A DNA stretch of 64,000 bases from Cryptosporangium arvum DSM 44712 (GCF_000585375.1 NZ_KK073874.1:7475913-7539912), one strand, 5' to 3'. Shown: positions 1 to 15,000, counted from the first letter of the stretch. Notes: a model not told the origin generated them from the sequence alone. Translations and numbers: made by a program.

Positions 1-1
1 C

Positions 2-85
2 GTGGCGGTCGACGGATTGCCGCTCTCCTACTTCAGCGACGCGTCCCAGCCCCGCCCGCCCGGCTACGAGCAGCTCTCCCCCTCC
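2..85 (+). repeat. Papain-like copy 0 (only its C-terminal tail in window)
   Basis: The first residues, VDGLPLSYFSD followed by PPGY, match the closing segment of copies 4 and 5 (VDGLPLSHL, VDGLPLSPFS then PPGY). This shows that another papain-like domain lies just upstream of the window edge and that the listed GTG at base 2 is not the gene start. Confidence 0.75.
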
Positions 86-3000
86 CACTCCCGGCCGAGC
101 GCGCCCGTGGCCCCGGAGATCGGCTCGCCGCGCGAGGTCGCGGCGAACGGTCCGCTGGACCGGAGCATCCTCGGTCATCCGCTGGTGCGCGCCGATCCGT
201 CGCTGGAGCAGACGCTCCGGCGGGTCGTCGCGCGGCACCTCGACGCCGACCGCGCCGACGCGCAACCGCTCCGCGACCGGCTGACCGCGCAGAAGCGGCA
301 GCTCGACGGCTTGCGAGCGGGTCTTGCCGCCCTGGAAGCCGGCCGTTCCGACGACGAGGCCTCGTTCCGGTCCCAGCTCGACACCGCGCAAACCGCCCAC
401 ACCGACGCCGTCGCCGCGCTGGACCTCGCCACGCAGAACGTCGCGCGGTACCGCCGGGAATCGACGGAGCTGCGATCGGCGGCCGACCGGATGGCGCCCG
501 ACGAAGTGCGCCGGCGGGCCGCGGCGCTCGACGCGTCCCTCGCCGAGTGGGAGCTCGCCGAGCAGCGGTCCGCACAGGCCGTCGACACGGCCACCCGGAG
601 CCTGGACGACGCGCGCTCGGCCTTCCGGCGACACTTCCCCGGCGTCCTCGAGACCACCGAGGCCGTCGCCGCGACCACGGACGCGATCGACGCGACCCGC
701 CGGGCGCTGGCCGAACCCGCGCACCGACTCCTGACCGTGCTCGACCCGGAGACACTCCGCGCCGACCTCTCCGTGCTCACGGAACCGGCCGTCCGCGCCG
801 AGTTGGAGCTGATCTCCGATCGCTACTTCACCACGGCGGCGCAGGCGCACGACCGGCTGCGGGCTCTCGCCGCCGAACTCGCCGCCGACCGGGAGGAACT
901 GGCGGGCCGACGGCACGAACTGATGCAGCACGAGGCCGCGATCCGTTTCTGGACCGACGAGGTGCCCGACATCGAGGCCGCGTTGGACGAGGCGCGTGAG
1001 CGTCTCGGCGCGGCGAACACCGCGAAGGATCGGGCGGAGGCCGCGGCCGCCGGCGCGCGCGGCGACGCCCACCGGTTGCGTGAGAACGAGCAGCGCTACC
1101 GCCGGCTGGCTCGGTGGTCGCGGCTGGCCAGCGCGTGGATCGTCTCGAGGCTCACCTACCGGGCCCAGACGGCGGAGGCCGCGGCAGCCGACGCCGACCG
1201 CGCTGCCCACCGCCACGACCAGGGGGCCGCCGCGGCTCAGGAGGCGGTGGCCGCCGCCCGGAGGAGCCTCGACGAGCTCGTCGACCGGCTCACCGCGGCC
1301 GGTCTGTCGGTCGAGCACCACACCGAAGTCCAGCGCGACGTCCTCATCCGCATCAAGCAGCTCGAAGTCGTGATTCCGGCGGCGGAAGCGCGGATCGTCG
1401 CCCCGGAGTCCGACGATCGGCGCCACGGTCACTCGCCCGGCGCTCCGATGACCGTCGACGACATCGTCCTCGCCGACGGCGTCGACCCCGCTCTCCGGCA
1501 GCGCGCGTACGACACCTTGTACGGCCGGGCGGGGGTGGTTCCGCCGCGGTCGGACCAGCTGCTCCACCTCGGAGCCACGCTCGGCGAGCACGGTCGGCTG
1601 CCGGTGCACGCCCGGCCCCGCACGGCGACCGCCGCGCCGGGCCGCGCGCAGGTCGCGGACTGGTGGCAGTGGAACGGCGTCCACGCCGTCGCCGCCCGCA
1701 CGCCGGCCGAGGACGACACCGGCCGGGCCGCGGTGGAAGAGGCGACCGGAGGCCGGTTCCAGGAGCTCCTTCCGGACCGGGAGCACCCCGAGGATGCTCT
1801 GCGGGAGGCCGAGCGGCAGCTCCACGAGACGCTGCGCTCGGCGGGCGCCTCCGCCTACGTCTTCGTCCGCACTCGACCGGGCTCCGGCGACGAGCAGGCG
1901 TGGAGCGTGGTCGCCGCCGACGGGGGGATCTGGTACCGCGACCTGCGCAGCGGCGCCGAGACCGACGTCTTCCCGTTCGGACCCGACACCCGGTTCCTCG
2001 ATCTGCTGGTGACCCGCGGCGCCTCGCCTGTCGTCGTCGACGCGTTGCGCTTCGCCGACGACCGGAGCGCGTCGTCGCACTTCGACGGCCTCGTCCGGGA
2101 CCGGGAACAGCTGCGTATTCTGCTCGACCTGCTCGGCGACCAGCGCCGTGACCTCGAGTCGATGCGCCGGGACCTGTCGGCGATCACCACCGAGCTGACG
2201 ACGCGCGAAGCGTCGATGCCCGGCCTCCGCGAACGCCTGGACATCGCGGCCGAGCGCGTCGCCGTCGCCGCGAGGTCCATCGCCGGCCTGGAGCGTCGGA
2301 TCACCGAGATCACCGTCGCGGACGGGGACCCCGGCGAGCAGATCCGCGCCCTCCGCCGGACCCATCCGCTCGTCGACGCCGCGATGGACGCGGTGGCGGA
2401 GCTCGTCCGGGCCGGAGCGGACGTCGAGGAGCTCTCCGACCGGCAGGACCAGGTGCTGGCACGCGCCACGGCCACGAGCCGGGCGATCCGCGAGACCGAA
2501 CGCCGCCTCCTCACGCTCACCGCCCGCGCACCACGCACCGCGCCAGCCGGAACCGACGTTCCTTTACCGGCTGGAACCGACGTCCGGTCGTGGGCGGACA
2601 CCCCGGCCGCGCTGCTCCGGCAGCCCGGCGCGCTCACCCACCCGGCGGTCGTCGCCAGGCTCCACGAGGTCAGCGCCCGGTACTTCGCGGACGTGCGGGA
2701 CCAGCGCCCGCACCGCACCGTGCTCGACGAGCTCGCCGGCCGTGCGGCGGCACTCGCCACGCTCGGCCAGGATCTCCGGCAGCTCGAAGCGTCCACCGAC
2801 GAGGTCGACGTCCTCCGCGCCGCCGTCCGCGCCGCGGAGGTGGCGGTGCGGGCGGCACACGCCGAGTACCGGAGCGCGACGCGGATCGCGGAGCAGTTCC
2901 GCACCACCGCGGGAACGCTCACGCGGGAGGCGGCCGGGCTCCACGTCGCGAACCCGCCCGCTGCTCACGACCTGCGCACGCGGGCGGTCCGGCTCCGCGA

Positions 3001-6000
3001 CCTCGCCGAAGCCTGGGAGCGCAGCGTCACCGCCGACCGTGTCGTCGACCGGGCCGACGACGCCGTGGCCGCGGTCGGGGACCAGCCCGGGCCGCTCGCG
3101 GACCGGCTCCGCGTCCTCGTCGAGCGCGCGGACGCCGTGCGCGCCACGGCGACGGCGACCGGAGCGCTGCTCGGCCCGTCACCGACCGACGACGCCGAGG
3201 CCGTCAGCCGTGCGCTGCAGACCGTCCTCGCTACGGCCGAGACCGCGATGACCGCCGCGACCGGCCACCTGAACCAGTCGAGAAGTGCGGCCGCGCGGTT
3301 CCGGCTCGCCGACGACGCGACGACGGCGACGTCCGAGGAGCGGCTCCGGGCGGCGGTCGAGGCGTGGAACCGGATCAGTGAGGACGCCGCGGCCACCGTC
3401 GACCGCGCGGCCCGCCGTCTCGCCGAAGCCCGGGCGGCCGTCCGGGACCACCGGTCGCTGCCCACCGAGCCGGCGGACACCGGCGCGCGCGACGACGACC
3501 TCACCGCGTCGGAAACCGAGCCGGGCACGACCCGGTGGGACCTGGCCGGTCGGCCGTTGACCATCGACGACGTGCTCGCCGCGCCCACGGCCGACCTGGA
3601 CGCGGTCGCGCCGATCCTCGAGCATCTTCTCGGCCCGCAGGATCCGCGCTCCGGGCAGGAGATCGCGCCGCTGGCGCAGTACCTGCTGCTCGTCGGCACG
3701 GCGGCCGGGCCCGGCGGCACGATCCCGGTCCACGTGCTCTCGGCGCAGACCCTCGCCCTGATCAATCCCGATCTCGCTCTCGACCCGGCGCGTCGCGTCA
3801 ACTGCGTGGTCGCCCAGCTGGCGGCGTCGCTCACCTGGAGCGGCGTTCCGATGGTCGCCGGGCCATCGCTGCGCGTCGACACCGGAGACCCGGACGCGCG
3901 CCGCACGGTGGAGCGGATCACCGGCGCCCGGCTCCAGGAGCTCGTGCCGTTCGGCTCGCCGTCGGACGACGCACTGCGGGACGGCGAGCGACGCTTCACC
4001 GAGGCGCTGCGCTCGACCGGCCCCGGCGCCCAGGGGTTCCTCTACCCCGCATGGCGTGACGGCGGTGGACACGCCTGGAACGTGTTCAACGACGGCGGAC
4101 GCCTCGTCTACGTCGACGCGCAGACCGGGCAGCGGACCGAGACGTTCCCGTTCCGTGCCGCGCAGCTCGGCTTCCTGGACGGTTTTGTCCTCGACGCCGG
4201 CCGCGCTCCCGTGGGGATCGAGGAGGCGCCGCTGTCGTTCTTCGGCGACCGGCACCTGGCCGTACCCGACGCGTACCGCTCCGTCGTCGACGCCGCTCCG
4301 GCCGCGTCGACCCCGGTGCCCGGTTCCACCGTCGACGCGCGGGTGGGCTCCGGGCCCGCCGCACCGATCGACGTCGAAGCGCTGCTCGCCGACCCCCGCG
4401 CCGCACTGGACGATCCCGAGCTGCCCGAAGCCCTGCACCGGACCGCCGCCGCCCAACTCGCCGGGCTGCCGGTCGACGAACGGGTCGTCGGGGAGACCGC
4501 CGGGTATCTGCAGCGCCGGGTGCCGGTTCTGCTCACCGAACTCCAGAAGCAACGGCGGCTCGCGGACGAGGCCGCTGAGCGGGCCGCCCGTCGCGCCGAG
4601 CAGAAGCGCGAGCTGACGGCCCGGCTCAGCCCGGACCCGTTGGCCGACGACGACGTTCTCCAGCACACCATCGGCAGCGCGCAACGCGACGAAACCCGGG
4701 CGCGCCGGGAAGAGCGCACGGCCGGGGAGCGCGTCGCGGCACTGCGCACCGGGCTCCGCCTGCTGCTCACGGTGCCCGCCGATACGCCGTCGGCCGGCTC
4801 CGGATCGACGGATCCGCGAGCCGCGCTCGACCAGCTGCTCGACGCGTTCGCACGGTTCGACACCGAGTCGGGGGTCGCCCCGGGCCACCCCGCGGAGTTC
4901 ACGTCGGTGGCCGGAAGGATCTCCGAGCTCCGGCCGCTGCTGGAGGAGGCTCGCCGGACCCACGACGAGCAGACCGTCCGGATCGAGCAGCTGACCGCGG
5001 AGTACCGAACCGCACGCGACCAGGCGGCCGCGGCGCAGCAGACAGCGGAAGACTCCGGCCGGACGGCCGACGACTACGGCCGGTGGTCCCGGAAGGCTCA
5101 TTCGGCGGCACTGGGCACCGCGGAGCAGGCGAACAAGATCCGGCTGTTGAACCCGCTGCGAGCCCGCCAACTGGACCTCGAGACCGGTGAGTACAACTGG
5201 CTGGTCAGGTTGGACGAGCGGATCTGGGCTTTCTCCCGGGCGGACGAGCTCGAGGCCCGGGTCACCGCGGCCCAGGAGAGCCGGCGGGCCGAGCGGGCCG
5301 CGACCGAGCTGGCCGCGGTCGACGCGACGCTCCAGCAGCGTCGAGCCGACCTGACCGGGCACGGTCGGCGGTTGGCGACGGTGCTCGGCGCACTTCACCG
5401 GGCTCTCTCGCAGGACGGTCATCCGGCGATCGCCGAACTGGTCGGCGCAGCGCGGGCCGCACTCGACGAGATGGCGACCGCCCTGCTGTCCACGCCGGAC
5501 ACCTCCACCGCCGCTGAGTTCGACGGGATGCTGGCGGAGGCGCGGGCCCGGTCCGCCGCCTCCGCCGAGGCGCTCACGGCAACGGCCAGCGGTTTCGACC
5601 TCTCCCGCTGGCAGTCGAACCAGCGGGAGTGGATCCACCGGCGACGTGTGCAGGCGCGTCGTCACCGGCCGCTCGGAGCCGCTGATCCGAAGCCGTCGGA
5701 GACCGAGAGCGACGAGCGGGAACTCGACGAGATCACGGCGCTCGTCACCGGCCTGCGCAGCGAGACCCGACCACCGGCGCTCCCGGAGGCCGTCGCCGAG
5801 CCTCCGGCCACCGAGGTCGGCCCGGCCGACCTCCAGCGGTCGCTCGACGCCCTACGCGACGCCATGGCTCAGTTCGAGGCCCGACACGACGAGGTCGGTC
5901 TGGACAAGTTCGCCGCGTTGACGCCGGCGGTCGCGGCCCTCCGCTCCGCCGTGACGCCCGCGGCGGAGCGAACCGGCAACGAGCGAGTGGTCCAGCTCGT

Positions 6001-9000
6001 CGCACTGGCGGAGGACTACCGGACCGCGCTGGACCGGGCTCAGCAGGCCCGGCGCACCGCCGACGAACGTCACCGCGAGATCAGCGACGAGCACAACCCC
6101 TGGATCGCCCACCTCACCGACGCGGCTGCGGGCCGGCAGGCACGCGTCGACGACGGGTCCGTCAAAGGGCTCGAGGCTCGGCGTCTCCGCTCGGAAGCGC
6201 GCGTACTGCAGCGCTTGGTGGACCGGGCCGAGACCGAGCGCAGCCAGGTCATGGAGGACGCGCGGAGCGCCGGGAACACCGCCACCGCCGAGGCCGGCAC
6301 GGCGGCCGACGCCGCCGCGGTCCTGATCGCACGGCTCACGCCGGACGTGCTCGAGATCATCGGGAACCAGGCCGCGCGACCGGCGACGCCGCGCGACCTC
6401 CCTACCCTGCTCGCAGGTCTCGACGCGGCCACGAACGATCCGGCAATCACCGATCCCGAGGTGCGGGAGCTGCTCCGCGACATCCGGAGCACTCAGGACC
6501 GGCTGACCGTGCTCGATTCCCGGCCTGCCGACGTCGAGCCGGAGCACCGACGCGACGCCGAGGACGCCCGGCGGCACCTCGCCGCGCTGATCGCCGGTCT
6601 CGACCAGCGCGTCCAGCCACCCGCCCGACCGGCCGAGGACCCCGCCGAAGGACTTCCGGAGCTCGACCGGCTCCAGCGGGAACCCACCGCCGCACTGGCC
6701 GACGCGACGTTCCTGGCCGCGGTTCACGACGCCGCCCGGCGCTCCCTTCCGGACGCCGAGAGCCGCGGATCCCGGCTGCGTCAGCTGTTCGACGCCGCCG
6801 AAGGACTCGACCGGCAGATCGACGCGGCACAGCGGCCGATGTCCGAGGTGCCGGTCGTCCGCGACCGCGCGGAGCAGGTCGTCGCGATGGCCGGGGAAGC
6901 CGCCCGCGCCACGGCCGCGGCGAGCGAGACCGCCGCCGCGGTCGAGCGGCTCGACGACACGATCACCGAGCTCCGGTCGGCCGTCGAGCCGGGCCGGACC
7001 CCGCCGCGCGAGAAGATCATCGAACTGCGCGGCCAGCTGCTCCGGGCTCGGCAGGCCGCCACCGAGGCCGCCGAGATCCGCGACCGAGCCGTCCGAGAGT
7101 GGACGGATGCGCGTGAGCAGCACGACCGTTACCTGCGCACGGCGGAGGAGAGCGCCACCGCCGCGGTCGACGACGCCCGTCAGCGGCTCGACCGGCTCGT
7201 GCGCGAGGTCTTCCCCGACTACGTCGGCCCCGCTTCGTCGACGGAGCACGCCGCGACCGAACCCGCCGCCCCCGACGAGCCGGAGCCGCGCCCCCACGAG
7301 GACCTGCGCCGGGAAGCGGAGCAGGTCGCCGCTGAGATCAGCCGGCTCGACGCGCTCGCACGCCTCTCCGCACGCGAGGCGATGGAGGCGGCGGCCACGG
7401 CCGGCGAACTCCAGGCCACGATCGCGGAGGCCGAGTCCCGGGGTGAGGAGAACGAGGGGGCCGTCCGCGCGCTGGGCCGCGCGACGCGTCGGCAGGCGGA
7501 GCAGCAGAAGCGTGAGTCGGCTGCCCGAGCCGGGATCGGGGAACTGCAGCCTCGGCTCGACCGGCTTCGTCGCCTGATGTTCCCCGGCTCGGCCGCCGTC
7601 GCCCCGCTCGGCGACGTGCCGGGGGCGGGACCGGACGCGGCCTGGCTGCGTGATCCCGACGTCGTCACGGCGCTGATCACCGCGGCCGAGCGGCACTTCG
7701 ACGAACTGCGCACCGGACACGAGGGCCTCTCCTCGGTCGTCGACGTGGTCGAACTCCTCCGGCAGTTGCTCGCCGCGCTCCGGGACGAGCTGCGTCCGCT
7801 GCACGCCGCGCTGCGCCGGTCGGACGTCACGCTGGCCACGGAATCGACCGCGGTGGCCACCGCGGTCGCGGAGACCGAGCGCGCGCTGCGGACCGCGTCG
7901 GAAACCGCCGACCAGCTGGGCGAGGCCGTGGCCGATCGGGACGCGACGAGCGATCTGATGCGCGCCCTCCGCCATCGGGCAACGACCCAGTACGAGGCCG
8001 CGGTCGCGGCGAACTACGACCCGACGCTCCTCGACACGGCCTATCGGCTGAATGCCGCCGCGCTCGAGCGGCACCTCGGCGAACGAACGACGATCGACGA
8101 CCACAGCAGCGAACTCCGGGCGGTGTTGGCCGGCTCCCTCGCCTCGGTGACCGCAGGAAGCGCCGCGGTCCGGGCCCTGCTGACCGCACGGACGACCCAC
8201 GACGAACTGTCGGGGCGAGTCCGGGCCACCGCGAACGCGATCGCCGCGATCGAGGCGACGTTGAATCGCGTCGGCCGTCTCGTCGGCCGCTCGGCGCTGG
8301 CCGACACGACACGCGAGGACACGCTCCCACCGGCGGCTCGGGACGGGCAGCCACTCGGTCGGGCCGCGGCGGAGCGCACCCCCGCTGAGCGTCGGGAACT
8401 GGCGGACGACCCGACCGTCGCGCAAGCCCTCGAGAGCGCACGGACCAGCTACCTGAACCAGCGGCTCGTCGTTTCGCGGGCGGCCGAGTACATGCGCGGG
8501 CACATGGTCGCGCTCGTCGACGAGCTCCGCGCGCTCGACGCGGACGCCGACCGGGCCGCCGAGGAGCTGGCCCGCGTCGAAGAGCTCGTCGCCGAGTACC
8601 GGGGAGCCCACCCGTCCCCCTCCCGCCCGGCCTGGGACGCGCTGATCGCGACGATCGCGCGCGCCGAGGCCGCCCACGACCGGATCCGCCAGGAACGCGA
8701 GCTGGTCGAAGACGAACTGAGCATGTTCGGCGAAGCGCTGTCGCCGAGTGCGCACGCCCATCCGGACCTGCGGACCGTACCCGTCAACTGGAGCGAGTTG
8801 CACGGGGGCGCGGCGGCGCCGGCGTGGATGCACCTCGGCCTGGAGCTCGCGCTGGCCGACGAGGACGGCACGATTCCCGCGCGCCCGGCGATCGACGAAC
8901 GATGGTTGTCGTGGATCGACGCCGTCGCCCGGCCGTTCGACCTCACGCGCCAACTCGACGACGGGGCCAGGGCCCGATGGGCGGCCGTGCGGACGCTGTC

Positions 9001-12000
9001 GGGCGACCCGCAGGTGGCGGCGGGCACGGCACTGGCCCTCGACCGGACCACGCTGCGGTTGCGCCCTCTCGGTGACTCGCGTGCGGCCGACGAGATCCGA
9101 ACCGGCGGTCGCTACCAGGAGCTCGTGGCGTTCCAGCACCACGGTTCCGCGGGCTCGCCGGAGACCGAGCAGGCGCTGCGGAACGCCGAACAGCGGGTCG
9201 CCGAGGCGCTCCTGGCCGCCGGCGACGGCGCGTTCGCGCTGATCGACGCGGTAGGGCGGGACCGCACCGGAACGGCCGCCTGGGCAGCGGTCAACGAGGG
9301 CGGCCGAATCCGGTACCTGAACGCCAAGGAGGTCGGATCCGGGAACCCGTGGCTGACCGACGACTTCCCGTTCGACGCCGACCGGACCCTGTTCCTCGAC
9401 CTGCTCGTCGTCGGTCCCGACGGGGAGCCGGTGCCCGTCGACGGAGCGCCGCTCTCCGCCTTCAGCGACCGGACCCACCCGCTGCCCGACCCCTACGTCG
9501 CCGCCACCGCCGCCGCACCGCCGGCGTCCCGGCCGCCCGACTCGCTCGCTCAGCTGGACCCGAGCCGGCTGCTCGCCGATCCGGTCGGTGCTCTCGCCGA
9601 CCCGGCCCTGATCGCCGTGCTGTCCGAGGCGCTGGGCCGCATCTACCCCGACGAGCGTGACGCGGACCGCGCGCTCCGAGCTCTGCTCGACGAGGCCGGC
9701 GCGATCCGGGCCGAGTCGTCCACGACCGCGAGCTCACACGTCGTCACCGACGCCGAACGCCGCCTCATCGACCTGACCGCGCAGCACGCCGACGCCGCGA
9801 CCATGGTGACCGACGCCGCGGGCGCCATCGCCCGGCTCGAGGAGGCGCCCCGGGGTGCCGGCCACGAGTCCCGGCTGGACGTGCTCCGAGCGGTCGAGAG
9901 CCAGCGCGTCGGCGCACGCGATCTGCTCGCCCGGCAACTGGCCGACGCGCGCTCGGCGCTGGAGACGGTCCGCGGCCTCGCTCGCGACGTCGCGACCGGC
10001 CGGCTCGAAGCGCTGCGTCACGAGCTCGCCCGGCTGACCGACACGATCGAGGCCGGTGCCGGCCGCCCGGACGCGACCGGGGCCGACCACCGCCGGCCGG
10101 CGGCGCCGGTGGACGTGGAACTGCTGCGTACGGACCCCTGGGCTGCCCTGAACGACCAGGCGTTCAGCACGCAGCTGTTCGACCACGCGAGGCGTTTCCT
10201 CATCGCACGGTTCGACGAAGACGAAGAGCTGACGCGCTGGCTCGGGCGCGCACGAACCGATCTGGAGCAGATCACCCGTCTCGAGGAGTCCGCCGCCGAG
10301 GCGGAAGACCAGGCCGCCACGATCCGGCGCGACGCCGAGTCGGAGGTCGCTTCCGCGGCCAGGCGCAAGGACGACGCCGAGCAGCGCCGGGCGGACCTCG
10401 ATCGCGGACGCAAGCGGTGGCAACGGCTTCCGGGCTACCGGCGGCGGCGAGCCGCTGCGGCGGCCCGTGACGTCGAGGCGGCCGCAGCGGCCCTCGACCA
10501 GAAGGTCGCGAGGCAGCTGGACGAAGAGCAGCACGCTCAAGACGTGCGGCACGGGGCGGTGGAGCAGCGGGCGGAGATCGCACGGTTGCGGGCCGGCGTC
10601 GATCAGCTGGTGCGCGCGCTCTCGCCCGGTACCCACGACGATCCCGATCTCGCCGACGCGCCCACGAACTGGCTGCGGATCAACGCGCCCGCCCACGGGG
10701 ACGACCCGCTCGCCCGTCCGGCGACCGAGTTCCCGATGGACTTCGCGGACGTGCCCGCGCCCGGGGCCGCCGAGCGTCCGCGACCGAGCACGCTGGCCAC
10801 GAACCATCGGATGCCCACGCTCGGCGAACAGCTCCGGCTGCTCGTCGCCCTCGTCGCGGCCGGCAAGCACCCGCCGGACCTGGGTCGCTGGGTGTCGCTG
10901 GGCAACAGCGCCGGCCCGGTGGATCCGGGCCGGCGGGACAACTGCATGGCCGCGTCCCGGACGTTCACCTCGATCTGGTCCGGCGTCTACGAGGTCGCCC
11001 CGGCGACCCACGTCTCGGCCACGCTTCACGGGAGCGACCTCGACGTCGGTTCGCCGGGTGAGGCCCGCTCGGTCAACGAGCAGTACTACGGCGGTCGGTA
11101 CCAGGAGGTCGTGCCGTTCCAGCCCTCGGAAGCCGACGTCCGGGACGGCCTCCAGCGGGTCACCGACACGCTGCTGCGCTCCGGTGACCGCGCGAACGCC
11201 AAGCTCGTCGTGCTCTGGCCGGACGGCGGTACCCACGCGTTCGACGCGGTGAACCAGAACGGCCGCGTCTACTGGGTCGACCTGCAGATCGGGACCTTCA
11301 CCACCGACTTCCCGTACCCCGTCGACCAGGTCAGCTACCTGGACATGCTCCTGCTCGACCCGGAGAGCCGGCCGGCCGCGGTCGACGGGCTACCGCTCTC
11401 CCATCTGACGACCAGGTCCCTTCCGGTCCCCGAGGCCTACGCCGACGCGGCCGCGCTGGAGCCGTCCGCTCCCCCGCCCGGCGACGAGGTGCCCACCCTG
11501 GTCCGGGGCGAGTCGTCCGGCGACAACGGCCTCTCGGTTCTCCGCGACCGGCGTCTCTCGCCGCAGGACCGGCTGGCTCTGGTCACCGACGCGCTGCTGG
11601 CCGACCCCCGGTTCGAGGCCGACGTACGCCGATCGGTCGACGGCTATTACGCCCGGTTGGCCGCGGCCAACCTGGTGGTGCGCGACCACCTGAAGGCGAT
11701 GAGCTCGCTCTCCGACCGGATCGACCGGCTCGACATCGGTGTCCAGGACGCTCTCACAGCGATCGACTACGGAGTCCGCCGGATCGCCCGCCTGAACACC
11801 CAGCAGCAGGAGGCCCTGGACCGGGCGGCCGCCGCCAGGGAGGCCGCCCGGTTCCGGCGCGAACAGGCCCGCGCGCTGGCGGCCACGAGCCGCGACCTCC
11901 GTGCCGCGGCCGACGACCTCTCCGCTCAGGCCACCGACACGTGGCAACCCGGCCGGGCGCACCGGCTGGCGGCGCGGAGCCGCCGCTACGCCGACGAGGC

Positions 12001-15000
12001 CGCGGCGTACGCGAATCGCTCCGCCGAGCTGCGCTTCGCCGCCCTGCGCTCGGAGCACATCGCGCTCGTCCACGGGGAACGAGCGGGCCGGATCGTCACC
12101 GCGGCCGACGACGTCCGGGCGGGTCAGCAGGACGACGCCACCCGAGCCGAGGAGCAACGGGCTCGAGCCGAGGAGCTCCGGCAGGACCTCGACCGCTTGG
12201 AACGCGTCATGCTCCCGCAGTCGTTCCGGGACGACGATCTGGCCGACATCCGGGCGGACCCGAACCGGACCGACTGGGGCCGGATGAACCTCCCCGGTCT
12301 CGACGAGCCGCTCTGGCACCCGGTCGACCACGGCCGCACGGCGCTCACCGAAGCGATCCCGGCGACCCTGGTCGAGGAGATCGCGCTGCGTGTCGAGCTG
12401 TTCCGGGCGACCGGCGAACAGGCGCCGGTGAACCCGCCGGTGCTCGAGGGCAACTGGGTGTTCCTCGGGAACGGCCACGGCTACGTCGACAGCGGACGGC
12501 GTGAGAACTGCGTCTACACGGTCCTCTCGTTCTGGAACACGCTGCGCGGACGGCCGGAGGTCGCCCCGCGACTGATGCGCGAGGGCTTCACGGAGTTCGA
12601 CTTCGACGCCCCGATCCAGCCGTACGCGGACCCGACCGTCCAGGACCTCGAGAGCCGGTTCGGCGGCCGGCTGCAGGAGGTGGTGCCGTTCCTGGACGAC
12701 GTCGACCCCGGCACTCCGGAGGCCGAAGCCGCCCTCGACACCGCGGTGGCGCGGATCACCGCGGCACTACGCGCGGCCGGCGAGAACTCGATCGCGTTCC
12801 TCAACCACGCCTACCGGGACAGCAGCCTCGCCCACGCCTGGGTCGCGGTGCACCAGGACGGGAAGATCCTCTTCGTCGACACCCAATCCGGCGTGGTCAG
12901 CGAGAAACTCCCGTTCCGGGCGGCCATCGGGTTCCTGGAAATGCTGGTTCTCGACGCCGGCGACCGGCCGTACCCGGTGGACGGACTGCCGCTCTCCCCG
13001 TTCAGCATCGGGGACCCTCCTCCGGGCTACGCGCTCGCCACCGCGACCGCGGGACCGCCGTCGGCCGTCCCGGATCGCATGCGGTCCGGCCTCCAGCTCC
13101 GCGCGGGCGACCCGCCTGGCGTACCGGACACCGCGGAGGCCACGAAGGCCGAGGTCCGGGCGTACTTCGCGAACAGCGAACGCCTCACCCGGCTTCGCGA
13201 CGTCCTCGCCGGGCTGCGGGCGGTCCGCGCCCACAGCGCCTACCTGGAGACGAAAGCCGACTCCGGCGCGCTCGACGAGAACCGCCGCGCCTACCGGCGG
13301 ATAGCCCTCGCCGCCGGGCTCGACCCGGACACCCCCGTCGACGTGAACTCCGACGTCGGCCGGTTGATGCGGCCGGAGGACCCGGCGGCACGCGTGAGCC
13401 GGGCGCCGGGCGCGCCCGACCGGGAACCCGTCGAGGCGACCCGCGGGGAGTACTACCGCCCACCGCTTCGGGTGCACCAGTGGGCGGTCGAGGAGGTCGT
13501 CCCGAACGAGGGCGGCGAGTTCGAGCGGCACTTCTCGCTCGTCGACCATCCGGACGTGGTCCCGCGGATCAACCCGGGGCACCAGGTCGACGCCACGTTC
13601 CGCGCGAACTGCGCCGACGCGGTCATGGCGTTCATCGACACCTGGGTGTACGGCCGGCCCAGGGTCGCCGCGCCCCTCGCCCGGGACGTCTACTCCGACG
13701 ACACCGGCCACTACGACCTCGACGAGATCAGGGCCCGGGAATCCCGGCGGGTCCAGGACTGGCTGGGGAGCCGGTTCCAGACCGTCGTCGCGAGGGAACC
13801 GGGCAACCCCGCCGCCTCCGCCCGTGGCCTCCAGTCCGTCGCCGACGCCGTGCGCCGGGGCGGGCCCGGCACCGCGGCGGTCGTCACGCTCGACTGGAAC
13901 GCCGGCTCTCATCTGGTCTCGGTGGTGAACGACCACGGCACCGTCCGGTGGATCGATCCGCAGATCGGCGCAGTGGACACCGAACCGATGTACCGGCCGG
14001 ACCAGGTGGCCGGACTGAGCATGATCCTGATCGCGCCGGACGGGACCGCCGTCGACGTGCCCGGCCTGCCGTTCGCCGAGAACCTGCCGCAGCTGACCGG
14101 CGCCCCGGCCACCGGCGGCGCGGAACCCCCCGGCGGCGCGGAAAGCACCGACCCGCCGCAGGCCGCCGCTGATCTGCTCGACACGTTGTCCGATCCGGCG
14201 GCCCTCCGCGAATTCGTCGTCGCGAACCGTCGGTACTACGCGCAGCGCGCGAGGCTGCGGCTGAGCGACTGGGACTACTACTCGTTCGCGGCCCGCGTGC
14301 AGCCGGAGATCGAACGCCTCTCCACGGCCCTCGCCACCGCACCCACCGGTGACGAGGGCAGCCGCGACGCGGCGCTCGACCGGGCGACCGACGCGGCGCA
14401 GGACACCGCGGTCGCCGCTCACGGCGCCGCCACGGCGGACGCACGCGCGCGACGACTGCGGAGCGAGGCGTCCGATCGCGCCGCGACCACCGGCGAACGA
14501 CCGGGTGACCGAGCGGAGGCCTACCGCGCCGCCGGGGAGGCTCGGCGAGCCGACGATCTCGCGCAGGTGACCGACGTCGCCGCCGCGCGTGCACTGTCCG
14601 GGCTGGAGCCGGCGATCCGGGCGGCGGCCGACGCCGCGGTGGACGCGGCGGCCGGCTCCGACCGACCGGTGGAGGCACCGGCGGCGATCCGGGCGCGGAT
14701 CGACCAGCTGGTCGCTTCGCTGGAGTTCGTGCGCCGGTCGCTCTTTCCGGAGACCGAGGCCGTGCGGCTGCCGGTCCGGCCCGACACCGGTCCGGCCTGG
14801 CGCACCGACCCGGAAGCCGTCCGGCAGCGCGAGGCCGAGGCGGTCGCGTACTACCAGGCCGCTGACCGGATCGAGCGCCTGCACGACGTGTTCCGCGAGG
14901 CTCACGACCTCAAGCGACGGTGGGTGAACGCCGAACGCCGGCTGGCCCGGCTCACGGCCGAGCGGCAGCCACTCGCCGACCCCGCCGGGGCCGACCCCGC

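Noticed and set aside
5852-9478. A 1,208-codon open frame on the minus strand inside the giant gene
   Set aside because: Its composition (Arg, Gly, Val and Pro-rich, no domain motif) is typical of a GC-bias shadow; the plus strand has the papain and helical repeats. The same holds for the long minus frames at 12767-16813, 17513-20692 and 23789-26845.
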